DNA of 6,533 nt from Gemmatimonadales bacterium (GCA_030636765.1 DAOVWI010000121.1:1-6533), one strand, 5' to 3'. Positions 1 through 6,044 are shown, counted from the first letter of the stretch. Translations and numbers: made by a program. Notes: generated by a model from the letters alone, not told the origin.

Positions 1-1427
1 ACACCCTCGCGGAGCACGGACCGCCGATACAGGGCAACCAGGAGCAGCGCCGCGGCCACGAGCACCAGGACACGCGTCAGGCTCCCTGCCCAGAGCGCGT
101 AAGCGAACTCGAAATTGTCAAAAAATGGAGCTCCAGCGAGGTGCGCTTCCCCGTACGCTCTGAGCGGCTCCTTCAGCGCCGACCAGGCGATCCTGGCTCC
201 AATCAGTGCCAGGAGGGCCGCCGCTCCCAACACACCGTCCAACCTCACGGGACGGCGGGCCGCGCGCAGGGCTTCGAGGCCGTTCGCCGCCAGCATGGCC
301 GCGGAGAAGCCGGTCAGGAAGAGGAACCGCTCCGGGAATCGAAACGAGGAGAAGCCCGGCAGATGCCGGTAGAGCCACGGGAAGAGCGGCGTGGCGTCGC
401 CGAGCGAGAGGAGAAGGCCGATCACGCCAACGACGGCCCAATAGAGAGACTCGGCCCGACGCTCCCGATTCGAGCGCGCCGCCGCGATGAGGATCAGGGC
501 AACGGCGCCCAGGTAGACCGAGAAGAGCCAGGGCTCGACGGTGACGAGCATCGCCTTCCGTCCGAATCGATAGACCGGATCCCCGTAGCTTGGGGGCACG
601 GCCAAGTTGACGAGGCGGATCGGCTCAAGGTGGTACCGCTCGGCTTCCTCATAGGCAAGCCCGCCCGCTCGGTCCGACTCGGCAACGTACTGGGCGGTCG
701 GCAGCACCTGAACGGCCGAGAGCCCGCCCACGAGCACGCCGGCCAGGGCAAACGACGAGACCAGCACCACGAATCCACGCCGGGACGCGCGCCGCCAGCA
801 CCACACCGCCGCGTAGCCCAGGGCGAGCGCGGCTGCGAGAGCGAAGGTCAACGGCTCGCCCGCCATGAAGGCCAGCCAGTAGATCAGGATGAGGAGCGCG
901 AACGAGAGCGAGGAACGGGCCTTCAGGTGAACGATCGTGCTCCAGCAAACCGCCGGCGCCCAGGCAGCGACCTGGAGCACGTTCAACAGGTTCGTTAGCG
1001 AGGCGAAATACCCTCCGAGCATATACGCTATCGCCGCCGCGCAGGCCGAGGCTCGGCCGAGCTCGATCGTCCGCGCAAACAGGTAGGTGAAGGCTCCACC
1101 CAGCAGGAAGTGGAAAACGAGCAGGCCGTTGAACCCAACGAAGAAGGGAACGACGGCGTAGATCCAGTTGGGCGGATAGAACGCGCCGGACTGGAAGTTG
1201 GCGAAGAGCGGAGTCCCACTACCGAGCAGCGGCGTCCACAGGGGCAGTCGGCCGGCCTGAAGGGCGTCCCACAGCAACCGCTTCTGCGGCACGAAGAACA
1301 GCTGCATGTCGCGGGCGATCGGAACGCCGGCGAGCGACAGCACCTCCCACAGGAAGGCGGCGCCCAGAGCCAGGACCACGAAGGCCCCGACCACGCTCTT
1401 GAGCCTCTCCGATCGCTCCCGAATCAC
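1..1427 (-). CDS. YfhO-like polytopic membrane protein (partial, C-terminus outside window)
   Basis: A single minus-strand frame stays open from the terminator region to the left edge, giving about 475 codons with no stop. The protein is very hydrophobic. A first membrane segment lies at about residues 12-32 and is followed by a loop with RDMQLFFVPQKRLLWDAL, then GRLPLWTPLLGSGTPLFA and YPPNWIY. Several more membrane helices follow, and near residues 330-350 there is LPGFSSFRFPERFLFLTG. These blocks match what I know of the YfhO family, membrane proteins related to GT-C glycosyltransferases; Bacillus YfhO is linked to glycosylation of cell-surface polymers through lipid carriers. The acidic residue D40 in the first outer loop fits that fold. 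I chose the GTG at 1427 because it lies just before the first helix and follows purine-rich sequence (AAGGGA about 12 nt upstream), but the start is uncertain. The gene lies downstream of the pilin gene, past a strong terminator, so it probably has its own promoter. Substrate unknown; pilin or surface glycan modification is inference only. Confidence 0.8.
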   Translation of the reverse strand, partial: MIRERSERLKSVVGAFVVLALGAAFLWEVLSLAGVPIARDMQLFFVPQKRLLWDALQAGRLPLWTPLLGSGTPLFANFQSGAFYPPNWIYAVVPFFVGFNGLLVFHFLLGGAFTYLFARTIELGRASACAAAIAYMLGGYFASLTNLLNVLQVAAWAPAVCWSTIVHLKARSSLSFALLILIYWLAFMAGEPLTFALAAALALGYAAVWCWRRASRRGFVVLVSSFALAGVLVGGLSAVQVLPTAQYVAESDRAGGLAYEEAERYHLEPIRLVNLAVPPSYGDPVYRFGRKAMLVTVEPWLFSVYLGAVALILIAAARSNRERRAESLYWAVVGVIGLLLSLGDATPLFPWLYRHLPGFSSFRFPERFLFLTGFSAAMLAANGLEALRAARRPVRLDGVLGAAALLALIGARIAWSALKEPLRAYGEAHLAGAPFFDNFEFAYALWAGSLTRVLVLVAAALLLVALYRRSVLREG

Positions 1428-1527
1428 TCCCGTCCCACTTCCCTTTCTCCAACAGGTCGCTGAAAAACCCGGGCGGGTCTGCAACAAGAGAAAAAGAGAG
1501 GCGGGGCAGCTGGAGCGCCACACCCCC
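1428..1527 (-). other. Leader region of the YfhO-like gene
   Basis: About 100 bases between the pilin terminator and the GTG at 1427. On the minus strand it holds a long pyrimidine tract (about 1505-1485) and a short GC dyad (ACCCG/CGGGT, 1466-1477) followed by a T-run. With only 2 bases between the arms, the dyad is too small to call a terminator with confidence. I could not find a convincing -35/-10 pair or sigma-54 site here, so the promoter of the downstream gene is not identified. Confidence 0.3.
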
Positions 1528-1568
1528 AAAAAGCCACGGCCGGCCGCTGTGGCGGCCGGCCGTGGCTT
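1528..1568 (-). terminator. Strong intrinsic terminator downstream of the pilin gene
   Basis: A perfect 17-bp inverted repeat (arms 1531-1547 and 1552-1568, 4-base loop) reads AAGCCACGGCCGGCCGC on the plus strand. On the minus strand the stem ends in a run of five T. The plus direction has no T-run after the stem (AGCG follows), so it is directional for minus-strand transcription. It begins about 50 bases after the pilin stop codon at 1619 and should separate the highly expressed pilin transcript from the YfhO-like gene. Confidence 0.88.
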
Positions 1569-1576
1569 AGCGCTTT

Positions 1577-1594
1577 GCCTTCAGGCTCGAAGGC
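1577..1594. repeat. Small inverted repeat in the pilin 3' untranslated region
   Basis: GCCTTC and GAAGGC form a 6-bp stem with a 6-base loop between the pilin stop and the main terminator. On the minus-strand RNA it would form a second, smaller hairpin ahead of the large one. On the plus strand it is followed by TTTCTT, but no plus-strand gene lies upstream, so a plus-strand terminator is not well motivated. It could protect the pilin mRNA 3' end; that is inference. Confidence 0.4.
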
Positions 1595-1618
1595 TTTCTT
1601 CCCCTCTGGCTGGTCTGG

Positions 1619-2023
1619 CTAGCACTTCTTGACGTTCGAGTTCCCCGACGGGGTGGTGTCTGTACACCAGCTCGCGCCGGAAGCGGTGTGCTTTCCGGTG
1701 ATCGTATACCCGTTGGTGGCCGACGTAGCCGTCACGGCCACGTTCGGGCTGGCCCGGAAAATGTCGCCGCCCATGTCGGCGGTCCCACCGTCCGTGGCAG
1801 CCGAAACCGAACCACTCCAGTACGAGTTGTTGTTGGAGAAGTGGGCTTCCTGCCCGGCCATCATGTTCCGCACATCGGACTTGGCGGACGCGTCGTAGGC
1901 CTTTTCCTTCGTGCTCGCGAACTGCGGGATGGCGATAGCGGCCAGAATACCGATGATCACCACCACGATCAGCAGCTCGATGAGCGTGAAGCCTTTCGAG
2001 TCGTGGAGTTGCTTGCGGAGCAT
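1619..2023 (-). CDS. pilA: Type IV major prepilin (PilA-like)
   Basis: A 134-residue prepilin, the building block of a type IV pilus fibre. It has an 11-residue leader, MLRKQLHDSKG, and then the class III signal FTLIELLIVV. Prepilin peptidase should cut between G11 and F12 and methylate the new N-terminal Phe. Glu at mature position 5 (E16 of the precursor), needed for assembly, is present. The hydrophobic helix ends in AAIAIPQF. The rest is a Ser/Thr/Gly-rich globular domain ending WCTDTTPSGNSNVKKC, so C120 and the terminal C134 could form the usual C-terminal disulfide loop. I chose ATG 2023 because AGGAG lies 9 bases upstream and the leader length is normal. The frame stays open upstream to 2155, but that part crosses the sigma-54 promoter and is not pilin-like. 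The gene follows pilSR and precedes a strong terminator, so it is probably transcribed alone. Related pseudopilins such as GspG are a possible alternative, but the pilSR context favours a pilin. Confidence 0.9.
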   Translation of the reverse strand: MLRKQLHDSKGFTLIELLIVVVIIGILAAIAIPQFASTKEKAYDASAKSDVRNMMAGQEAHFSNNNSYWSGSVSAATDGGTADMGGDIFRASPNVAVTATSATNGYTITGKHTASGASWCTDTTPSGNSNVKKC

Positions 2024-2032
2024 TTCTTCCAT

Positions 2033-2037
2033 CTCCT
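2033..2037 (-). promoter_or_regulatory. Ribosome binding site that fixes the pilin start
   Basis: AGGAG on the minus strand lies 9 bases before ATG 2023. The alternative ATG at 2032 touches this AGGAG directly with no spacing, and the more distant start at 2155 lies upstream of the promoter. The site therefore supports the MLRKQ start. Confidence 0.75.
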
Positions 2038-2105
2038 GTTGTTGTTTGCCCCTGCCGATCGCGGTGTTGGCAGTGGGGAAGCGTTCACCGTCACCCATCG
2101 GTAGG

Positions 2106-2120
2106 GCAACTGCCGTGCCC
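2106..2120 (-). promoter_or_regulatory. Sigma-54 (RpoN) promoter of the pilin gene
   Basis: The minus strand reads GGGCACGGCAGTTGC. Against the consensus TGGCACG-N4-TTGC, all fixed bases match except the first. The key GG (2119-2118) and GC (2107-2106) are separated by the required 10 bases. Transcription should begin near 2094, leaving a leader of about 70 bases before ATG 2023. The neighbouring pilR gene encodes a sigma-54 activator, and PilR control of pilin genes from such promoters is established in Pseudomonas and other bacteria. A perfect palindrome (2117-2129) overlaps the -24 element. Confidence 0.85.
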
Positions 2121-2129
2121 CATAGGGGC
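2117..2129. repeat. Palindrome overlapping the -24 box of the pilin promoter
   Basis: GCCCC-ATA-GGGGC is a perfect 5-bp inverted repeat with a 3-base centre. It shares bases with the -24 GG element of the sigma-54 promoter. It might be an operator for a repressor that blocks RNA polymerase, or a chance palindrome in GC-rich DNA. No regulator is identified. Confidence 0.35.
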
Positions 2130-2207
2130 CACCATACTAACGCACTCAACATCAACAGGTTACGGTCGTCTCGCCGACGTCCATCCGCGGGACTGGCCCG
2201 CCATGCG

Positions 2208-2241
2208 TTGCAGGATGCAAGGAGAGGCCGTTCTCCTGCAA
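2208..2241. promoter_or_regulatory. Inverted repeats upstream of the pilin promoter (candidate PilR site or pilR 3' hairpin)
   Basis: TTGCAGGA (2208-2215) and TCCTGCAA (2234-2241) form a perfect 8-bp inverted repeat. A second, competing pairing, TGCA(A)GGAGA with TCTCCTGCA (2216-2225 and 2232-2240), is nested inside it. The element lies roughly 115-147 bases upstream of the predicted pilin transcription start, within the range of sigma-54 enhancer sites, and just after the pilR stop codon. It could bind the Fis-type domain of PilR or act as a 3' hairpin of the pilSR mRNA. There is no T-run, so intrinsic termination is less likely. Confidence 0.4.
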
Positions 2242-2251
2242 AGGCCGCCGC

Positions 2252-3619
2252 TCAGGACTCGAGCTCGTATCGCTTGATCTTCCGGTACAGGGTGCTCGGG
2301 TCGATCCCGAGCACCTCGGCGGCTCTCGTCTTGTTGCCACCCTCCGCCCGCAGCACATGCTCGATGTATGCCCTCTCGATGACTTCGAGAGCGGGGTTCG
2401 CGGGCGACCCTTCCTGGACGAGCGGCACGGACGGAGGCGCCCGCAGACGGTCCGGGAGCGCGTCCGGTCCGATCGTCGATCCGGACGTGAGGACCACGGC
2501 GCGCTCGATCACGTTCTCGAGCTCCCGCACGTTGCCCGGCCACTTGTACGCCTGCAGGATGGCCATCGCCTCGGCCGAGATCTTCTTGAGAGCTTCCTTG
2601 CCTTGCGCGGCTTGTCGCTCAAGGAAGTACTCGGCCAGCAACGGGACGTCCTCCACCCGCTCCCGCAGCGGGGGTATCTCCACCGCAATCACGTTCAGTC
2701 GGTAGTACAGATCCTTGCGGAACCTCCCCTGTTCGATGTCCCTCTCGAGATTACGATTCGTCGCAGCGATCAACCGTACGTCAACCGCCACGGCCTTGGT
2801 CGATCCCACCGGGATCACCTCCCGCTGCTGGAGCACCCGGAGGAGCTTCACCTGGGTGGACGGCGCCATCTCCCCCACCTCGTCCAGAAAGAAGCTGCCC
2901 CGCGAGGCGGCGACGAAGAGCCCCTCCTTATCGCGGACGGCACCGGTGAATGAGCCTTTCACGTGACCAAACAGCTCCGACTCCAGAAGACCCTCCGGCA
3001 ACGCGGCACAGTTCAGCGAGAGGAAGCGCTGGTCGGCCCGGCCGGACATCTCGTGGATGTACTGGGCAAACACCTCTTTTCCGGATCCGCTCTCGCCGCG
3101 GAGGAGGATCGTGGAATCACTAGCCGCGACCGAGTCGGCCAGGGCCAGCGACTTGCGAAAGGCCGCGCTCCGGCCGATCGGTCGGATCGCCTCCCTCGTG
3201 TCCCGCTTGCGGATCTCCTTCTTAAGGCGGGTGTTCTCCCGCGCGACGGTGCCGTAGGAGAGCGAGCGACGAAGGATCGCCACGAGCTCTTCGTTGACCC
3301 ATGGTTTCTGGACGTAGTGCGTGGCCCCGACGTTGACGGCCTGGATCGCCGACTGGAGCGAGGCCTGGGCGGTCAGGAGAACGACCGGCGTGTTCGGATC
3401 GCGCTCCCGGATCTCTTGGAGCACCTCCACGCCGGTCATCTTCGGCATCCGGATGTCGGTGAGGACGATGTCGGGCCGCACCTCGTCGAACCGCTCCAGC
3501 CCGTCGGCGCCCGTCAGCGAGGACACGACCTCGAAGCCCTCTTCCTTGAGAAGAAGGCTCAGCGTGTCGATCACGCCCTGTTCGTCGTCGATCAGCAGCA
3601 GTACCGGTTTGTCGCTCAT
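2252..3619 (-). CDS. pilR: PilR-type sigma-54-dependent response regulator
   Basis: A 455-residue NtrC-family activator, the usual length for PilR. The N-terminal receiver domain (about 1-120) has the acidic pair D11-D12, phosphoacceptor D55 in LTDIRMPK, T83 and K105. A linker follows, then the AAA+ ATPase domain (about 147-385) with Walker A GESGSGKE (175-182), a sigma-54-contacting loop GSFTGA (222-227) and Walker B FFLDEVGEM (D246, E247). The C-terminal Fis-type helix-turn-helix includes GNKTRAAEVLGIDPSTLYRK. ATG 3619 is chosen because it gives a complete receiver domain and overlaps the pilS stop as ATGA. The frame stays open further upstream to 4036, but that part lies inside pilS. Phosphorylated PilR should oligomerise upstream of the pilin promoter and use ATP to open the sigma-54 polymerase complex. 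Paralogous NtrC-type regulators look alike; the name rests on the pilS partner, the neighbouring pilin gene and its sigma-54 promoter. Confidence 0.92.
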   Translation of the reverse strand: MSDKPVLLLIDDEQGVIDTLSLLLKEEGFEVVSSLTGADGLERFDEVRPDIVLTDIRMPKMTGVEVLQEIRERDPNTPVVLLTAQASLQSAIQAVNVGATHYVQKPWVNEELVAILRRSLSYGTVARENTRLKKEIRKRDTREAIRPIGRSAAFRKSLALADSVAASDSTILLRGESGSGKEVFAQYIHEMSGRADQRFLSLNCAALPEGLLESELFGHVKGSFTGAVRDKEGLFVAASRGSFFLDEVGEMAPSTQVKLLRVLQQREVIPVGSTKAVAVDVRLIAATNRNLERDIEQGRFRKDLYYRLNVIAVEIPPLRERVEDVPLLAEYFLERQAAQGKEALKKISAEAMAILQAYKWPGNVRELENVIERAVVLTSGSTIGPDALPDRLRAPPSVPLVQEGSPANPALEVIERAYIEHVLRAEGGNKTRAAEVLGIDPSTLYRKIKRYELES

Positions 3620-5430
3620 GGCTCGCCCATTTTGAGTTTGGGTATGTCGGCCTCGGAAAGCCGATTCTCGAGATCCCGGCGAGGAATGACCACCGAGAAG
3701 GCGGCCCCCTTGCCGGGCTCCGAACTGGCCAGCAACACGCCGCCGTGAGCCTGGACCGCCCGGTAGGCGATCGCCAGACCCATTCCCGTACCACCCTTCC
3801 GCCTCGTGAAGAAGGGGTCGAAGATGCGGCTCATGTCGTCGGGATCGATCCCCGGTCCGTCGTCGATGACGCGGATTCGAACGGGTTCTCCCAGCTCGTC
3901 GTGCCCGGGCACGAACATCGGCCCCAGGGAATCGGCCACGATTCTCACGCGGATCGGGCGGTGTGGAGCGCCTACCTGCACCGCGTTCAGGATGAGGTTG
4001 AACAGGATCCGGTAAAGGAGGTCCGGATCTCCCCACAGGTCGGCGAGGTGGCCGCGGGCCTCCACCTCGAACTCCGCGCGTCCCTGCGCTTCCGGCCGCT
4101 GACGCACCACGTCGATCACCTCGTGGATGAGACGCTCGACGTCGATCGGCTTGCGCTCCACGACGGCGACGCGCGCGAAGCTGTTGAACTCGCCGAGTAA
4201 CCGGGTCAGGCGGTCCGACTCCCGCACGATGAGCCCGGTGAGCATCTGCTCATCCTCGTCGTCTCCGGCCCGCTGGGCGAGTTGCTCGGCGGAGCTTCGG
4301 ATCGACGCCATCGGGTTCCGAATCTCGTGCGCGAGCGAGGCGGAGAGCTCCGCCACGGCCTCGAGACGCCCCGTCCGAAGGCGGAGGTTCTCCAGCTGGC
4401 GAACAACGCGCATGTCCTGCAGAACCAGGGTGACCGAGGGGGGCGCGTCGGGCGGAGAGTGCAGGGCCGTGCTGACCGACACGGGAACTCCAGCGGAAGG
4501 GGAGCCGACAACGCTCGTCGACCCGACGACGTCGGAGCGGGACGGCGCCGTGCCCAAAGCCAGTTGATCGCGCCTCGAGGCCGGCTGCGCGCCATCGACC
4601 AGCGCCTCACGGTTTCGGACGACCGCCCGCTTGCGGATGGTCTCGCGGACGGCTCTGCTGATCTCCGGGGCCCTGCGGTTCAGCTCCGAGAGCAGGTCGC
4701 GACCCAGCCACATGTCGGCGTCGAGCCCGAGAAGCTCCGCGGCGGCCGGGTTCATGTAGGCGACCTGTCCGGACTCGTCCAGCGTGACCACCCCGGAGCT
4801 CAGCGTACGCAGAACATCCGCCGTTCCGAGACGAAGGCGGCGGAGCTCTCCCTCGAGCGTCCGGAGCTCCTGACCCACCTGGCGCAGCCGTCCGGCGATC
4901 ATGGCGGCCACCGTCGCCACGATGCCGAAGACGGCGATCTGGAAGAGCACGGTGCCGCCCAGCTGCGCCGGGTAGGCCACGATCAGGTCGAGCAGGTACG
5001 TCGCTCCGACCAGGAGGGTCAGACCGAGCGTGTATGCGAAGGGCAGGATCAGCGCGTAGCCCGAGACGAGAGCGATATACAGCAGTGGCGGAAAGAAGCT
5101 CTGACTACCGCCCGTGATGTGGACTATGCCCGTGACGAGCAGGAGGTCGAGAAGCGCCTGCGAGAGGAGAAAAGCCCGGCGCGGCTTGCCACCGTGGATG
5201 TGGCTGTACCAGTAGGCGGCCGGCGTCGCGAAGGCCGCCGTGGCGAGGCCGAAGATGGCGATCGCTCGGAAAGCCGAGCCCGGTTCTCCTCCCGCGGCGC
5301 GCCAGAGATCCCCGACGATGATCGCCGTGCCATATATGGCCAAGCTGACCACCAGGCGCCCCGCGTAGATCCAGTACAGGACCCGCGTGGTGCTGAGCGG
5401 CGTGGTTTGCTGGCTCGACGATCCGTTCAC
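3616..5430 (-). CDS. pilS: PilS-type membrane sensor histidine kinase
   Basis: About 604 residues. The N-terminal part (about 15-180) holds roughly six membrane helices, as in PilS of Pseudomonas. Next comes a coiled segment (RLRQVGQELRTLEGELRRL) and a PAS-like domain from about 205 (SSGVVTLDESGQVAYMNPAA). The kinase core follows: H-box AHEIRNPMASIRSS with the phosphorylated His near 368, N-box NLILNAVQ near 480, DDGPGID near 526, FDPFFTRRKGGTGMGLAI near 540-555, and a final glycine-rich stretch. It should autophosphorylate and pass phosphate to D55 of PilR. GTG 5430 is preferred because GGACGGGA lies 7 bases upstream and only a short N-terminus precedes helix 1; a TTG at 5502 is possible. 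Its TGA overlaps the pilR ATG by 4 bp, which implies co-transcription and coupled translation. The PAS domain contains a Ser/Pro/Ala-rich insertion of about 40-60 residues. Confidence 0.9.
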   Translation of the reverse strand: MNGSSSQQTTPLSTTRVLYWIYAGRLVVSLAIYGTAIIVGDLWRAAGGEPGSAFRAIAIFGLATAAFATPAAYWYSHIHGGKPRRAFLLSQALLDLLLVTGIVHITGGSQSFFPPLLYIALVSGYALILPFAYTLGLTLLVGATYLLDLIVAYPAQLGGTVLFQIAVFGIVATVAAMIAGRLRQVGQELRTLEGELRRLRLGTADVLRTLSSGVVTLDESGQVAYMNPAAAELLGLDADMWLGRDLLSELNRRAPEISRAVRETIRKRAVVRNREALVDGAQPASRRDQLALGTAPSRSDVVGSTSVVGSPSAGVPVSVSTALHSPPDAPPSVTLVLQDMRVVRQLENLRLRTGRLEAVAELSASLAHEIRNPMASIRSSAEQLAQRAGDDEDEQMLTGLIVRESDRLTRLLGEFNSFARVAVVERKPIDVERLIHEVIDVVRQRPEAQGRAEFEVEARGHLADLWGDPDLLYRILFNLILNAVQVGAPHRPIRVRIVADSLGPMFVPGHDELGEPVRIRVIDDGPGIDPDDMSRIFDPFFTRRKGGTGMGLAIAYRAVQAHGGVLLASSEPGKGAAFSVVIPRRDLENRLSEADIPKLKMGEP

Positions 5431-5618
5431 GAGCGCATCCCGTCCGGGTAGGGTCGACGGGCCGCGCTGGTCCTCTCGAACGAAACCAAGCAGCCGCCAC
5501 AACCCTGTCGGCGGACCAGACGGGACCTGTCTAAGAAACTTCGCTCACTGGCAAATTGCAATAGGCAGCAGGCGAGAACACGCCGATGAATGGCAGCAAG
5601 TAGCTATGTTACAATGTG
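5431..5618. promoter_or_regulatory. Non-coding region upstream of pilS
   Basis: A 188-base gap between the small unrecognised gene and pilS. The part around 5528-5625 is less GC-rich than its surroundings, as expected for a promoter. A tandem 10-bp repeat sits at its upstream edge. I see no -35/-10 pair good enough to name (TTGCAA near 5558 has no clear -10 partner) and no sigma-54 site. The pilSR promoter is probably here, but its exact place is not determined. Open frames in this region are short and unlike known proteins. Confidence 0.45.
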
Positions 5619-5624
5619 TTACAA
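5605..5624. repeat. Tandem 10-bp direct repeat
   Basis: Two adjacent copies read TATGTTACAA and TGTGTTACAA on the plus strand, 9 of 10 bases identical. The right-hand copy includes the TAA stop codon of the small gene that ends at 5619. One helical turn separates equivalent bases, so both copies face the same side of the DNA, as expected for a tandem regulator site upstream of pilS. The repeat is AT-rich in a GC-rich context. No binding protein is identified. Confidence 0.5.
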
Positions 5625-6044
5625 CCAGTCTGGCTCTTCGTCGAACAGAGCGAGCCGACGGATGCGGCCGCCACGGATCGCGGCGATGCAGGAACGCGGC
5701 GGTGCGCCGGGCGCTCTTACGGCGCGCCGAATCAGGGGAAGTTCCGAGCGCGCGGCCACCTCGTCGGGCGCACACGCCGGCCACAGGCCCAGCGGCTCGG
5801 CAGCTTCGCGTAACGTGGCCGGCCCTTCCTCATAGGATACGCTCCACGAGGCCACGCGGAGCACCTTACCGTCGGAGGCGACGCACCTGAGGCGCAGCGT
5901 GCAGCCGGAGGCGCGAAATACCAGCCACTCCTCCACACCGGTCGCTTGCCGCGCCTCGGGTTCCCCCAGCTCAGCCAGCAGCGTAGCCTGCCGCACGCCG
6001 ACCGCTTGCCCGAGCGCCCGCCACCGGGGAGGGGCCTCCCTCAC
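5619..6044 (-). CDS. Unrecognised 141-residue protein, translationally coupled to yjbQ
   Basis: I do not recognise this protein with confidence. The GTG start at 6044 overlaps the yjbQ TGA stop (GTGA), and no separate ribosome binding site is seen, so reinitiation after yjbQ is likely. The frame is open further upstream, but that part runs inside yjbQ and is Arg/Ala-rich shadow sequence. No signal peptide or membrane helix is visible. The N-terminal half (VGVRQATLLAELGEPEARQ, then EEWLVFRASGC and SDGKVLRVASWSVSY) weakly resembles the pattern of SmpA/BamE-like small domains, 'threshold for one motif, LG.P, then W.Y strands'; this is only a pattern impression. The C-terminal half has PPRSCIAAIRGGRIRRLALFDEEPDWL, which looks like a beta-strand-rich ending. 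Two Cys occur near the middle of the chain (GCTLRLRC). The charge and codon pattern look like a real gene, and the overlap with a well-supported gene supports expression. Confidence 0.6.
   Translation of the reverse strand: MREAPPRWRALGQAVGVRQATLLAELGEPEARQATGVEEWLVFRASGCTLRLRCVASDGKVLRVASWSVSYEEGPATLREAAEPLGLWPACAPDEVAARSELPLIRRAVRAPGAPPRSCIAAIRGGRIRRLALFDEEPDWL

Noticed and set aside
141..998. Long plus-strand open frame of 285 codons
   Set aside because: It lies opposite the YfhO-like gene. Its translation is Arg/Gly/Glu-rich with no recognisable motif, while the minus strand gives a coherent membrane protein.
1466..1477. Second small terminator after the main one (ACCCG/CGGGT then T-run)
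   Set aside because: The two arms leave only a 2-base loop, and shortening the stem gives only 4 bp. Too weak to call.
1619..2023. Conductive (Geobacter-type) e-pilin
   Set aside because: Mature pilin is 123 residues, twice the size of the short Geobacter e-pilin, and holds about 9 aromatic residues (about 7 percent), spread out and not dense.
2024..2155. N-terminal extension of the pilin frame
   Set aside because: It crosses the sigma-54 promoter and predicted transcription start. The internal ATG at 2023 has a good ribosome binding site and gives a normal 11-residue leader.
2963..3748. Plus-strand open frame of 261 codons
   Set aside because: It is antisense to pilR and the end of pilS, with no family features.
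3620..4036. Extension of the pilR frame into pilS
   Set aside because: The extra N-terminal residues are out-of-frame pilS sequence. A complete receiver domain begins at ATG 3619, which overlaps the pilS stop as ATGA.
4282..5451. Long plus-strand open frame of 389 codons
   Set aside because: It is the complement of pilS, which shows all kinase motifs. The frame is open because of high GC content; its protein is Arg/Asp/Gln-rich and motif-free.
5387..5890. Plus-strand open frame across the pilS upstream region
   Set aside because: It spans the start of pilS, the non-coding gap and the antisense of the small gene, with no ribosome binding site or recognisable protein features.
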